Assembly (NCBI GenBank): GCA_036400075.1
Contig: DASWLV010000173.1
Location: 5,585-69,584, forward strand
Source: JALZCH01 sp036400075
GTDB taxonomy: Bacteria > Acidobacteriota > Blastocatellia > Pyrinomonadales > Pyrinomonadaceae
Direction: 5' to 3'
DNA: 64,000 nt
The translations under genes were made by a program, and so were the position numbers. Positions 26,170-33,968 of this stretch are shown piece by piece (positions within the stretch are counted from its first letter, which is position 1; each line of letters opens with the position of its first letter). The notes under the pieces are model-generated. The model was given only the letters and a program-made list of their open reading frames with translations. It made no database searches and was not told the origin of the DNA.

Positions 26170-26406
26170 TTGGCTGAAAAACTCAGAGATATTTGTTTAA
26201 AGCTCGGTTTGAGTCAACCACGAATGTACGAGCTTCTAAAAGACGAAAATATGCCGCTATATGTCGGTTATATAGGTTCGTTTGAAATAGGCAAAAAAGT
26301 GCCGTCTCTTTTGATTATTTTGAAATATGCTCGTATTGCTGGAATTACAATGGAAGTAATAGTTGATGATGAGTTAGATTTGCCGGCAAAATTAACAAAC
26401 AATTAA
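26170..26406 (+). CDS. Small XRE-type HTH regulator
   Basis: 78 aa from a TTG at 26170. The helix-turn-helix reads KLGLSQPRMYELL, and the end DDELDLPAKL is typical of a short regulator family common in this phylum. Family proteins usually begin a few residues earlier with a basic RPKRL stretch. Here those codons are in frame upstream but follow a stop, so the usual start seems lost, perhaps by a small frameshift next to ATG 26136. The gene is divergent to the PD-(D/E)XK gene and may regulate it. Confidence 0.6.
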   Translation: MAEKLRDICLKLGLSQPRMYELLKDENMPLYVGYIGSFEIGKKVPSLLIILKYARIAGITMEVIVDDELDLPAKLTNN

Positions 26407-26590
26407 ATCATCAAAATATTATAAATGCCTTTTTGAACTGAAATTTTTATCCAGTTTTTTTGAAGTGCATAGAGGTGTTTTTATAAACACAGAAGTGTTA
26501 AAATAAAAGTAGAATTAAATAAGAAGCAGGAAAATAGCTTGTAATTAAGTGTTGAATAATGATTTCATTTTTCGATTTTCAACAAAATGA

Positions 26591-26628
26591 AAAACTCGCA
26601 CAAAATTTGGTCGTGGCGTGCGAGTTTT
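26591..26628 (+). terminator. Rho-independent terminator
   Basis: Perfect 11-bp arms AAAACTCGCAC (26591-26601) and GTGCGAGTTTT (26618-26628), followed by CTTTG. The A-rich left arm also makes it usable on the other strand. It separates defence cargo from element core genes. Confidence 0.7.
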
Positions 26629-26690
26629 CTTTGATTATGCTTACTAGCGTTTTCTTGTTGATCTTTGAAACAAAATTAGTTTCGGAATCA

Positions 26691-26717
26691 AGTAAGTTGT
26701 AAAATTTACAACTTACT
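26691..26717. promoter_or_regulatory. Operator-like palindrome
   Basis: 13-bp perfect arms around one central base (arm AGTAAGTTGTAAA). The outer AGTAAG/CTTACT ends resemble the ends of the palindromic iterons at 27.8 kb, so the same DNA-binding protein could read both. It lies 180 bases upstream of the excisionase-like gene. Confidence 0.5.
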
Positions 26718-26897
26718 CTATTAGAGTATACTAAAAAGACCCTTTTGTAAAACTCTTCTGATCTGCTTGTAGGCTTCTTTTACTGCCTAATTCTTCAAAT
26801 CCTTTCCGAAACTAAAACGCTTTGCTCTGCGACGTAGGAATAAGTGTGTCTTCGTGGATGAAAATGCCAACAAGATGGCTTACAAAAGGAGAGGAAT

Positions 26898-27131
26898 ATG
26901 AATTGGAAATTTTCAGAATTGGGAAATTCATTGAACGCTAAAGAAACAAAAAAGCTTTTGGATAAAGAAGCTGTTTCTGTCACTGAGTTTTGTCGAATGT
27001 TTGGGATTTGCAAAGGAACTGCATTTAAGTTGAATCGTGAAAAACGACTCAAATTTACGAAAATATTTCGACGAACCGTCATTTTGAAGAGCGAAATAAT
27101 TCGGTTTATTTCTGAGTTAGAACACCAATGA
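26898..27131 (+). CDS. Excisionase-like HTH protein
   Basis: 77 aa with a good ribosome site (AAAGGAGAGG) before the ATG. The middle (VSVTEFCRMFGICKGTAFKLN) is an excisionase/MerR-type winged helix, followed by a basic wing (REKRLKFTKIFRRTVIL). Proteins of this size and fold act as recombination directionality factors or as simple regulators. Its position between an operator-like palindrome and the Rep-like gene, inside an integrative element, supports an element-maintenance role. Confidence 0.6.
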   Translation: MNWKFSELGNSLNAKETKKLLDKEAVSVTEFCRMFGICKGTAFKLNREKRLKFTKIFRRTVILKSEIIRFISELEHQ

Positions 27132-27229
27132 AGTGCCTAGTAACGCTCTTTAGTTTCGCTTAAAAATTTAAATGACTTTTAGTTAATTTGATTTTGTGAA
27201 TTGACTAGCAAGACAGAGGAGTATTTACG

Positions 27230-27757
27230 ATGAGTAATAAAGATGAAAAAGAAAAATCAGCCCATAATGAAAAGAAAGAGAAATTTGTCAAGGTGTCAGC
27301 CCTATTATTTAACCAAGGGCGTTATCTTACCACTCAGGCTAAATGGGTTTACGCTACACTTAGAAGCTTTACCAACAACGAAACGGATCTAACTTTTCCC
27401 AGCTATAACAAAATTCAGGAGCGCAGTAACTTAAATCGTGTGGCTGTGGCAAATGCTCTTGAAGAGCTTGAAAAATTCCATTGGATTAAAAGAGAAAACC
27501 GTTTTAAACAAACTAATAATTATATTATGTCGCCTCCTATTCGGCGTAATGCTGATGGAACGGAAGCTGAGGATCAGACATGCCCGACAAAGGAAGAAGC
27601 CGCTAAATGGAAGAACAATTTAAGAAACAAACGAAACCCTACAGGCAGGAAGGTGCTTTTTATTACTCAAAAAACTGAGCAATCTAATAATCCCGAATCT
27701 AAGGATGGGGAAAAAATCTTCTATATAAAAGAGGATGACAATGATGAACCGTTTTAG
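27230..27757 (+). CDS. Winged-helix Rep-like / regulatory protein
   Basis: 175 aa, ribosome site GAGGAG before ATG 27230. Residues 20-85 contain a winged helix: LTTQAKWVYATLRSF, then FPSYNKIQERSNLNRVAVAN, then LEELEKFHWIKRE. This is the DNA-binding N-terminal fold of many plasmid and phage replication initiators. The C-terminal half is charged and low-complexity. The stop codon lies inside the first of five palindromic iterons, so the protein may bind these to start replication or autoregulate. No helicase or primase domain is present. Confidence 0.55.
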   Translation: MSNKDEKEKSAHNEKKEKFVKVSALLFNQGRYLTTQAKWVYATLRSFTNNETDLTFPSYNKIQERSNLNRVAVANALEELEKFHWIKRENRFKQTNNYIMSPPIRRNADGTEAEDQTCPTKEEAAKWKNNLRNKRNPTGRKVLFITQKTEQSNNPESKDGEKIFYIKEDDNDEPF

Positions 27758-27879
27758 TAAACACGTGGCTACTGTGACCAGGATTAATTAAGTAAGCACG
27801 TATTTACTTGTGCAGTTAGCACGTGTTTACTTATGTCAGTAAGCACGTTGTTACTATAGATAGTTAATACGTGTTTACT
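27756..27879. repeat. Five 18-bp palindromic iterons
   Basis: Copies at 27756-27773, 27791-27808, 27814-27831, 27838-27855 and 27862-27879. Their consensus AGTAAACACGTGTTTACT is a perfect palindrome; individual copies differ at 2-4 positions. The last four are spaced 23-24 bases apart, about two helical turns plus. The array starts in the stop codon of the Rep-like gene and looks like a replication origin or an operator array. Confidence 0.8.
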
Positions 27880-27935
27880 CTAACTAGACGAAGACGAACT
27901 AGACTAAGAGATAACAAAATCAAAATTATCAATAC

Positions 27936-27972
27936 TTTCTTTTTTGTGAATTTCTTTCACGAAAAAAGAAAT
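27936..27972 (+). terminator. Hairpin after the iteron array
   Basis: Near-perfect stem TTTCTTTTTTGTGAA (27936-27950) with TTCACGAAAAAAGAAA (27957-27972), one bulged base. A weak terminator or part of the origin. Confidence 0.45.
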
Positions 27973-28042
27973 CAAAAAGAAAAATTGAAATAAACAAATC
28001 AATTTTAAATTTCATAAAAATTGGCTTACATTAATAATTAAA

Positions 28043-28258
28043 TTAGGAATTTGATGTTGTCTTGACTAGCAGATCACTTACTTCACAATCAAGCGCTTCA
28101 CAAATTTTACTCAGCGTCTCAATGGTCAAGTGTTTGACTTGATTATTAAAACAACGCACAGCAGTCGTTGGCGCAAGCTTGGCACGTTTTTTTAATTGGT
28201 AAGAAGTTCGTATGCCTTTTTCTAAGGCGACCTCACGGATTCTAATTTTCAACATCAT
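28043..28258 (-). CDS. XRE-family repressor, cassette 1
   Basis: 71 aa from ATG 28258 (GGGAG seven bases upstream). It begins with a basic strand (LKIRIREVALEKG) and a five-helix XRE domain: TSYQLKKRAKLAPTTAVRCF, then LTIETLSKICEALDCEVSDLL. It is divergent to a SWIM-motif gene. The arrangement is repeated 1.1 kb downstream with a paralogue, so each repressor probably controls its divergent neighbour. Confidence 0.8.
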   Translation of the reverse strand: MMLKIRIREVALEKGIRTSYQLKKRAKLAPTTAVRCFNNQVKHLTIETLSKICEALDCEVSDLLVKTTSNS

Positions 28259-28433
28259 TATCTTACTCCCAAAAGGTTGGTTTCCACAGAAAAAGGCATC
28301 ACGCTTCATAAGGAAAAGTGATGGCTTCTCCCCGAATCATAAGAAAAACTGTTTACAGATTGATTTCATTTTGATACTATATACAGTAGCACTGGGAATA
28401 ATAACACAATATATGGGATGAAAGGAATTGGAG

Positions 28434-28742
28434 ATGGGAAGAATAATCATTCAAAATCGAGAGCAATTTGAGCCTGCAATAAAAAGGGCAAAAAATAAGG
28501 GCGATATTCTTGTTGCTCAATTAACTAACGTAATGCGGACTTACGAAGTTATAGATTTAAAAAACGATCAAATTAATCATGTTTTTCTTAACAATGACGA
28601 CCTGACGGGAGGATTAATTTCTTGTTGGTGCACGCCAAATACAGATAGAAAGATTTGCACACATGCGGGGGCAGTTTTTCTGCTTGATCTTATTGAGGCT
28701 GAAATGGATTTAATAAACCGTTATAAAAATCGTACTTTTTAA
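28434..28742 (+). CDS. Small SWIM-type zinc-finger protein, cassette 1
   Basis: 102 aa from ATG 28434 with AAAGGAA upstream. The opening IIIQNREQFEPAIKRAKN matches the paralogue at 29506. The C-terminal half has CWCTP and ICTHAGAVFLL, the CxC...CxH pattern of a SWIM finger. SWIM fingers bind DNA or protein. A perfect 36-bp palindrome terminator follows directly. The function is not known to me; a small DNA-binding accessory of the element is plausible. Confidence 0.6.
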   Translation: MGRIIIQNREQFEPAIKRAKNKGDILVAQLTNVMRTYEVIDLKNDQINHVFLNNDDLTGGLISCWCTPNTDRKICTHAGAVFLLDLIEAEMDLINRYKNRTF

Positions 28743-28746
28743 CAAG

Positions 28747-28782
28747 AATAAGCTAAAGAGTGTTAACACTCTTTAGCTTATT
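28747..28782 (+). terminator. Perfect 36-bp palindromic terminator
   Basis: Two 18-bp arms (AATAAGCTAAAGAGTGTT) with no spacer form a long hairpin right after the SWIM gene stop. It can act on both strands. Confidence 0.75.
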
Positions 28783-29122
28783 TGATCTGCAAGCAATCAC
28801 CACGAAAGTCAACTGACGTGCTTGTTTTTACTTATGGGAGGCGTCCCAAAGTGAATTTTCGCACTGAATCCCAACAGAGTGATTTTCTGATAATCGGAGA
28901 TAAGACATTAAGGACTATGTGATCTGAATCACTCTAATGGGAACAGAATCGCCGTAAATAGGATAGATCAGTTTTGATAGGCATAGAAATAAATGCGAAT
29001 TACATAAAGGGCGAATAAGACATTAACAAAAAAAAACGAGTTTTTATCAGAGTTTTGAGAGTTTCTTAATAAATCAAACCATAAAAGGAATGATCTTTGA
29101 AAATTTCATTAAAAATGAAGAC
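28783..29122. other. Spacer sharing repeats with the region before the integrase
   Basis: No gene. A block at 28788-28850 (CAATCACC, AACTGACG, TTATGGG) is similar to 29858-29906 (CAATCACC, AACGGACG, TTATTGGG), showing that the duplication of the XRE/SWIM cassettes included downstream DNA. Confidence 0.5.
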
Positions 29123-29350
29123 TTAGCCCTTCGCTTTTGATTTTGGCTTAACGACTTGGAATAAATCATTCGGCGTACATTTAAGCGCGCTGCATAGCTT
29201 TTCCATCGTCACAATTGAGATTTGAACAATGTTGTTGTTGTAAAGATGTGAAGCATTCGAGGGCGATAGACCGGCTAGTTTCTGAAGCTGATACGCCGTT
29301 GTAATGCCTCTAGATTCGCAGACTTCCCGAATTCTAATTTCTATTTTCAT
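29123..29350 (-). CDS. XRE-family repressor, cassette 2
   Basis: 75 aa from ATG 29350. It is paralogous to the repressor at 28043-28258: the shared opening IEIRIREVCESRG, then TAYQLQKLAGLSPSNASHLY and VTMEKLCSALKCTPNDLF. It is divergent to the second SWIM gene over a 155-base region with TGGAATAT/ATATTCCA-type half sites (near 29355 and 29419) that may be its operator. Confidence 0.8.
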   Translation of the reverse strand: MKIEIRIREVCESRGITTAYQLQKLAGLSPSNASHLYNNNIVQISIVTMEKLCSALKCTPNDLFQVVKPKSKAKG

Positions 29351-29505
29351 AACAGTTGGAATATATCACAAAAACTAAAAAAATGTTCCATTGCATGTAA
29401 CAAAACGGTTTACGAAATATTCCATACAGTGTAATATATTCTTATTGTGCTATTAATCGCACAATGTACCAAGAAAGAAATCAAATAAAGAAAGGAAAAC
29501 TAAAA

Positions 29506-29808
29506 ATGATTGAATTAAAAAATCGAGAACAATTAAAAAACGCTATTGAACGAGCACGTGCTGACAGAAAAAGCCTTTTTGTTCAATTAACCGATGTCGC
29601 TCGTCAATATCGTGTGACGAATCGCAGAAACGGCAATACTTATGTTGTCAGATTTCTTATCAATGAAAACGGCAAGCGGTTAGGACAATGTACTTGCATC
29701 GCAGGGGCGCGTGGCAATGTGTGTAAGCATCTTGCCGCCGCTGCCGGTTTAAACACTTGTCTGGCAGAGCAGGGTTTATTAAATCGTCAATCTGCTTCGT
29801 TGCAATAA
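29506..29808 (+). CDS. Small SWIM-type zinc-finger protein, cassette 2
   Basis: 100 aa from ATG 29506 (AAAGGAAA upstream; an earlier in-frame start at 29464 is less likely). It begins IELKNREQLKNAIERAR and has a textbook SWIM finger near the end: CTCIAGARGNVCKHLAAA. It is paralogous to the protein at 28434 but its finger is closer to consensus. A GC-rich hairpin terminator follows. Confidence 0.7.
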   Translation: MIELKNREQLKNAIERARADRKSLFVQLTDVARQYRVTNRRNGNTYVVRFLINENGKRLGQCTCIAGARGNVCKHLAAAAGLNTCLAEQGLLNRQSASLQ

Positions 29809-29814
29809 CAGCGA

Positions 29815-29846
29815 GGGCTTATCAAAGCGCCAACTCTGATAAGCCC
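29815..29846 (+). terminator. Terminator after SWIM gene 2
   Basis: Arms GGGCTTATCA (29815-29824) and TGATAAGCCC (29837-29846) with a 12-base loop. No long T run follows. Confidence 0.6.
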
Positions 29847-29937
29847 CAGTAATCCGCCAACAATCACCATAAAAGCCAACGGACGCGATTATTTTAACTT
29901 ATTGGGTCGCGTCCTGTTAAACAGAGGAGAAAAGGTT

Positions 29938-31026
29938 ATGTCTGTAGGAAAAAGACCCGGTAGTAAATTTTATTGGATGAGCTTTGTCTTTAGCGGACAA
30001 AAAATACAAAAATCAACAAAATGCACAAATAAACGCGAAGCTGAGGCAGTTGAAGCCGCTTTTCGCACTCAGCTTGCAAAAAAAGAAGTCGGTATCGAGC
30101 CAAAAAAGAAGATTCCAACTTTTAAAGAAGCGATTACGGAGTTTCTCGATTGGTGTCAGATTCAACACGCTCAAAAACCTAATACCATCGTTGGTTATAA
30201 CGCCTCGTGCAAATCACTTCTCGAATATTTTGACCACTCAGCCAGACTAGATTCAATTACTTCGCAAGATGTCGAAAAATTCAAGATGTGGCGTAAAAAC
30301 CAACCTGACAAGCGAAAAACCAAAACGCCTAAATCAAAGATAAAAGGTGGTCTATCTGGCGCTAGCGTTAACCGAGAAATTGCTTGTCTGAAAGTGATCT
30401 TTAATCATTTTATTAAAAACGGTTTTATCACAAAAAATCCTGCTTCGGGAATAAAGCTATTGCCTGAAAATCTGACCCGCTGGAAAGTAATTAGCGAAGA
30501 CACAGAAAGACGTTATTTACTAGCGGCGAGCGAACCGCTGCAAAGCATTGCAACCTTAATGCTTGAGACCGGATGCCGACCGGAAGAGTTGTTTCGTTTG
30601 GAGCGCAAAAACGTAAATTTAATCGAGAGATGGATTTTCATTCCCTTCGGTAAAACACGGTCCGCAAGAAGGCGAATACCGCTCAGTAACAGAGCTTTTG
30701 GAGTTCTCGCACATCGAATGCGTGAATCCGACAATCAATATATCTTCGTCAATGAAAAAACAGGAAAACCCATTACAAATGTAAAAAAAGCACATGCTAG
30801 CGCCATTAAACGGGGAGGCGTCGAAAATTTTCGGCTCTATGATTTACGTCATACATTTGCTAGCAAAATGGCGATGGCAGGAGTTGATCTTGTGGCGTTA
30901 AAAGATTTGCTTGGTCACAGCGCCCTTGATATGGTTTTGCGTTATGCTCATGCCAACGAAGAGCATCGCGCCCTTGCAATACAAAAACTAGAGAATGCTC
31001 GCTTACGAAGAGCCGAAAATTTTTGA
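29938..31026 (+). CDS. int: Tyrosine recombinase (integrase)
   Basis: 362 aa from ATG 29938, with GGAGAAAAGG upstream; a TTG at 29902 is less likely. The N-terminal SAM-like core-binding domain spans about 55-180. The catalytic domain carries the active-site Arg in TGCRPEELF (about 211), DLRHTFASKM (about 302), LGHSALDMVL (about 325) and the nucleophile Tyr in LRYAH (about 335). It integrates DNA at the tRNA-Arg att site by inference, since it is the only recombinase between the two 45-bp att copies. It is unusual in lying about 9 kb from the nearer end. A strong terminator follows. Confidence 0.95.
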   Translation: MSVGKRPGSKFYWMSFVFSGQKIQKSTKCTNKREAEAVEAAFRTQLAKKEVGIEPKKKIPTFKEAITEFLDWCQIQHAQKPNTIVGYNASCKSLLEYFDHSARLDSITSQDVEKFKMWRKNQPDKRKTKTPKSKIKGGLSGASVNREIACLKVIFNHFIKNGFITKNPASGIKLLPENLTRWKVISEDTERRYLLAASEPLQSIATLMLETGCRPEELFRLERKNVNLIERWIFIPFGKTRSARRRIPLSNRAFGVLAHRMRESDNQYIFVNEKTGKPITNVKKAHASAIKRGGVENFRLYDLRHTFASKMAMAGVDLVALKDLLGHSALDMVLRYAHANEEHRALAIQKLENARLRRAENF

Positions 31027-31048
31027 GAATAACTGTTCTGTTTATTTC

Positions 31049-31089
31049 AGAAGTGCCAAAAGGATTTTTCCTCTGGCACTTCTTTTTTT
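31049..31089 (+). terminator. Rho-independent terminator of the integrase gene
   Basis: Stem AGAAGTGCCA (31049-31058) with TGGCACTTCT (31074-31083), followed by a run of six more T. Confidence 0.9.
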
Positions 31090-31093
31090 GCAT

Positions 31094-31433
31094 TGACCTT
31101 TGTATGAGCTGAATCTTGCAGTGAGTTCACTTTATGAAAACAGAGATTAGTAACTGTAGTTTGGTATTTTGTTAAATAATGAGCAAGTTAATTTGTTCCA
31201 AAATTAGGAGCCAGCATTTTACCTAAAACTTAGGTTAATTAGCGAGTTTTTTATAAAAAAAGTGTAATTGAAGATAGATTTTCTACTATCTTATAGGAAG
31301 TAAAGATAACAGTCTTTCTGAGACTAGTAATATGTTGTTAAAAACAATATATTGCAGATAAAAACGACTTTACAATATTTACTATTACTTTTTGCTGAAT
31401 TCAATGGTACATCAGTTTTTGCGCTTAAATAAT
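31094..31433. other. AT-rich spacer, nothing recognised
   Basis: Lies between convergent transcription units. No gene, tRNA or strong hairpin was seen. Confidence 0.4.
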
Positions 31434-32912
31434 TCAATCTAGATTTGAATAATGAGAATAGCGGCTGAGTCCTCCACGTCGTTCCCACAATTTTGATCGT
31501 GTTGCTCTACAACCCCGACATCCATGATTAGCAGCTCGAAATAAGCTGACGACAGTCGCCAATCCGGTTTTTAAGTCAGCCGAAACGTCATTAGGAAGTT
31601 GCAGGATTGCCTTTGAGTTTAGCTTTATTAACTCTCCAAGTACGAGCGAAGCGGATGCAGCTGATAAAAACGGTAAGGAGGCTCGTACAAGGGTAATTTC
31701 CACTTCTGATTCAATTTCTCCTTCCGCACATGGACCGCGAAAAACGGCTTCTGGTCGCGGCATGCGGCATAAAGTGCAATCATCACGGCGCGGAATATGT
31801 CTTCCTGCACTAAAGCCCCAGCCGCTTGTAGTCGTACCGTGAACTACGATGGGAGGCAGTTGAAAAGGAACCTCCGCCCAGGCTCCGTCTTCATTGGTGA
31901 AGCTTATCCACACATCATAATGTTCTTGTGTTAATTTTGCTCCATTTTCGTGCCAAGTCCCGTTTATGACGCGTAAATCCAAATTGTGGTGGTTTAAGTA
32001 TTGTGCGGCGATAGTTGTCTTGTATTCCTCCGAAAGAACATGAAACACATTAAATAAGGGTGAACGGTTCAAATTCGATAGTTCCACACGGTCGCGATCG
32101 AGCAAAGTTAAATGACCACTTAAATCATTCATATCGAGCAGGTAAACTAATGCCGAACCAATAGCTCCCACGCCCGCGAGCAACGTTCGTCCTAAATTTA
32201 TCGAGTGGCTAAACAAGTGATTTTCGGTTCTTACGGGAAGTTCATTTGTATAGCTATGTGTCCATATATCCCAAGCGAAAGTAGGTATCCAATTTTCCGG
32301 CGAATGGTTGATGGCACGTTTAAATAAATCGGCAACACCGATTGCCGCCGCTAGCCCTGCGGTCGCCGTTAAAGCTTTCGTCTGGTTAATAAAATCAGAT
32401 GTTAAATTATTGCTGCCACGGCGACCGCATACCGTCCAACCCTGCGCGTTCACAATAAAATCATCTGCCGTGAAATCTACCGAATTTGCAGATAAAGCGT
32501 TCCAAGAGCCGATAAATAGTCGGAGGGGAGTTTCACAACTCATTTCTTTTTTCGTATTTTTGGGAGCAATCGTTTGAAAATCCCCAAACGGATCGGACGA
32601 CTGCATTTCCGCAATAATTCTTTGCTCTAAAAACTCAAAACGGTCGCGCCTGAGTTGCTCAATGAGACGAACGCCAAGGGGCATTATAATGCGAACGCGC
32701 CTCGCCCAGCGACTTGTCAGATTGCAAACCAGCAATGTGATCTGTTGAACCGTTGAAGTATGAGCCTCGGAAGGATCAATATGAATTTCGACAGGGCGCG
32801 AAGTATAACAGGCTAAATCTTCTACTTCAAGCATTGTTCGGTTATCGCGATCCTGATAAAAATCAGAAGCCGTTTTCCAGCGTTGAGCAAGGTTATCTTT
32901 ATTTACAGTCAT
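31434..32912 (-). CDS. E1-like ubiquitin-activating enzyme (BilD-type)
   Basis: 492 aa from ATG 32912 inside the JAB gene end. The first 200 residues are an uncharacterised N-terminal domain. The ThiF/E1 Rossmann domain begins near 240: LLAGVGAIGSALVYLL, then TLLDRDRVELSNLNRSPLF, with the Asp and Asn/Arg residues that hold ATP. Near 376 is DCTLCRMPRP and near 467 GCRGCRAT, candidate active-site or zinc cysteines. E1 enzymes adenylate a Ubl C-terminus and hand it to an E2. It is last in a Ubl-E2-JAB-E1 series, the same set and order as Bil antiphage operons. Bil identity is inferred. Confidence 0.85.
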   Translation of the reverse strand: MTVNKDNLAQRWKTASDFYQDRDNRTMLEVEDLACYTSRPVEIHIDPSEAHTSTVQQITLLVCNLTSRWARRVRIIMPLGVRLIEQLRRDRFEFLEQRIIAEMQSSDPFGDFQTIAPKNTKKEMSCETPLRLFIGSWNALSANSVDFTADDFIVNAQGWTVCGRRGSNNLTSDFINQTKALTATAGLAAAIGVADLFKRAINHSPENWIPTFAWDIWTHSYTNELPVRTENHLFSHSINLGRTLLAGVGAIGSALVYLLDMNDLSGHLTLLDRDRVELSNLNRSPLFNVFHVLSEEYKTTIAAQYLNHHNLDLRVINGTWHENGAKLTQEHYDVWISFTNEDGAWAEVPFQLPPIVVHGTTTSGWGFSAGRHIPRRDDCTLCRMPRPEAVFRGPCAEGEIESEVEITLVRASLPFLSAASASLVLGELIKLNSKAILQLPNDVSADLKTGLATVVSLFRAANHGCRGCRATRSKLWERRGGLSRYSHYSNLD

Positions 32913-33510
32913 CTTTTTCCTCTTCATTCTCCGAATCAACATACGTACTCAAACTGCGTCGTAAATCCGCGTTACCGGGAACAACGACAAGATGCTTTTC
33001 AATTTCCTTAGGACTAATCAGCTTAAAAGAGCCACTCACGTGGCGGTGGATTCCGCACCGCCGCAGATTAATGCCTTTCTTGCCGAAATACGGAACGACG
33101 ATTGAGATTGAGCCTTCAAAGCTAGCGAATGTTTGTCGGTTGTCAATGTCAGAGTGTCTAACTTTGTTACCCGGATGAGAGTGAGCCTGCCCCAGCAAAA
33201 TGAGCGGCGTGCCGACAATCAACCTGAGAACTTCGGCGTTTGCTTCCGGCGAAGTAGAAATGCAACCCCAGCTTGTATCTGCATCAGGGACGATCAAACT
33301 CGTCACTACGGACTTTTCCTCCATCTCCAATCCGAACCAATAAACTATTCCTTCAAAGCGTTTCTTTTCAGCGAAACTGGCGAGTAAATTCCCTGTTTCA
33401 GCTAGAAGCGAATCTGTTATATGAAGAACCGGCAAAGCCGCCTCCCGCATTGTTTGATAGTTTTGTTCGTTTCCAGCTTTTTTGCTTTTACTAAACAGTT
33501 TATCCATCAT
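32899..33510 (-). CDS. JAB/JAMM metallopeptidase (deubiquitinase-like, BilC-type)
   Basis: 203 aa from ATG 33510, which overlaps the E2 stop by 4 bases. The JAMM zinc site reads GQAHSHPGN (about 107-113) followed by SDID (about 121), with an upstream Glu in the GLEMEE region (about 60). It would trim the two residues after Gly-Gly of the Ubl precursor, or remove conjugated Ubl. Both uses are known for bacterial Ubl operons. The end overlaps the E1 gene by 14 bases. An alternative start at 33612 would add a stretch antisense-like to the E2 frame and is rejected. Confidence 0.88.
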   Translation of the reverse strand: MMDKLFSKSKKAGNEQNYQTMREAALPVLHITDSLLAETGNLLASFAEKKRFEGIVYWFGLEMEEKSVVTSLIVPDADTSWGCISTSPEANAEVLRLIVGTPLILLGQAHSHPGNKVRHSDIDNRQTFASFEGSISIVVPYFGKKGINLRRCGIHRHVSGSFKLISPKEIEKHLVVVPGNADLRRSLSTYVDSENEEEKDDCK

Positions 33511-33968
33511 CCGTTCATTCTCCCTGTCGAATCCAAAATTTTCGTGTGCATATCGCTGATAATCATCGCCAGCGTATTGATCGGACCGCCGCCCGGCGTC
33601 GCCAAATGCCAATCAATCAGCCGCCAATCGCCGTGCGGTCCGCCACGTTCGGTATAAGCCTTACGGTTGTAACGCATACAAACGCACGGGGTGGGATGAA
33701 AGACGTTCGGATAAAGCGAGTGATTTCCTTTTACAGTTCGCTTTTCGTCGGTAAATTCTATTGTTGGTGGGTAAAGCGGATAATCATGACAATCAAATTC
33801 CGCGAAAAATTCTGTCCCAGCGCGATTGCGAAATGTGGCAAAAAAACGCAGGTTTTGCTCAGTTATTTGTGATATCTCGAGTTTTACTCCAGCGGACGCG
33901 GCAAACTGACCCGCGTCCACTAGTTCTTCGATAATCGCCTCAAAAGAAACTGCACCCTCGACGCTCAT
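33507..33968 (-). CDS. E2-like ubiquitin-conjugating enzyme (BilB-type)
   Basis: 153 aa. The UBC fold is visible: a strand pair ending FDCHDYPLYPPTIEF, then NVFHPTPCVCMRYNR with His-Pro and the candidate catalytic Cys (about 93-95), then GPHGDWRLIDWHL. The start ATG shares one base with the Ubl stop (TAATG), and the end overlaps the JAB start. An E2 receives Ubl from the E1 and passes it to a target; in Bil systems the target includes phage tail proteins. The function here is inferred from operon content. Confidence 0.85.
   Translation of the reverse strand: MSVEGAVSFEAIIEELVDAGQFAASAGVKLEISQITEQNLRFFATFRNRAGTEFFAEFDCHDYPLYPPTIEFTDEKRTVKGNHSLYPNVFHPTPCVCMRYNRKAYTERGGPHGDWRLIDWHLATPGGGPINTLAMIISDMHTKILDSTGRMNG

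Larger units (their letters stand above)
26407..26897. promoter_or_regulatory. Spacer with terminator and operator-like palindrome
   Basis: No gene. It holds a strong hairpin at 26591-26628 and a 27-bp palindrome at 26691-26717, both listed separately. The region upstream of 26898 is likely the promoter of the excisionase/replication genes. Confidence 0.4.

Noticed and set aside
27756..27879. Regular repeats considered as a CRISPR array
   Set aside because: Units are 18-bp palindromes with 5-6 base gaps (one of 17), there are no spacer-sized unique segments and no cas genes.
28043..28742. Calling the XRE/SWIM pair a toxin-antitoxin system
   Set aside because: Divergent rather than co-directional arrangement, and the SWIM protein has no toxin-like motif; kept only as a regulatory cassette.
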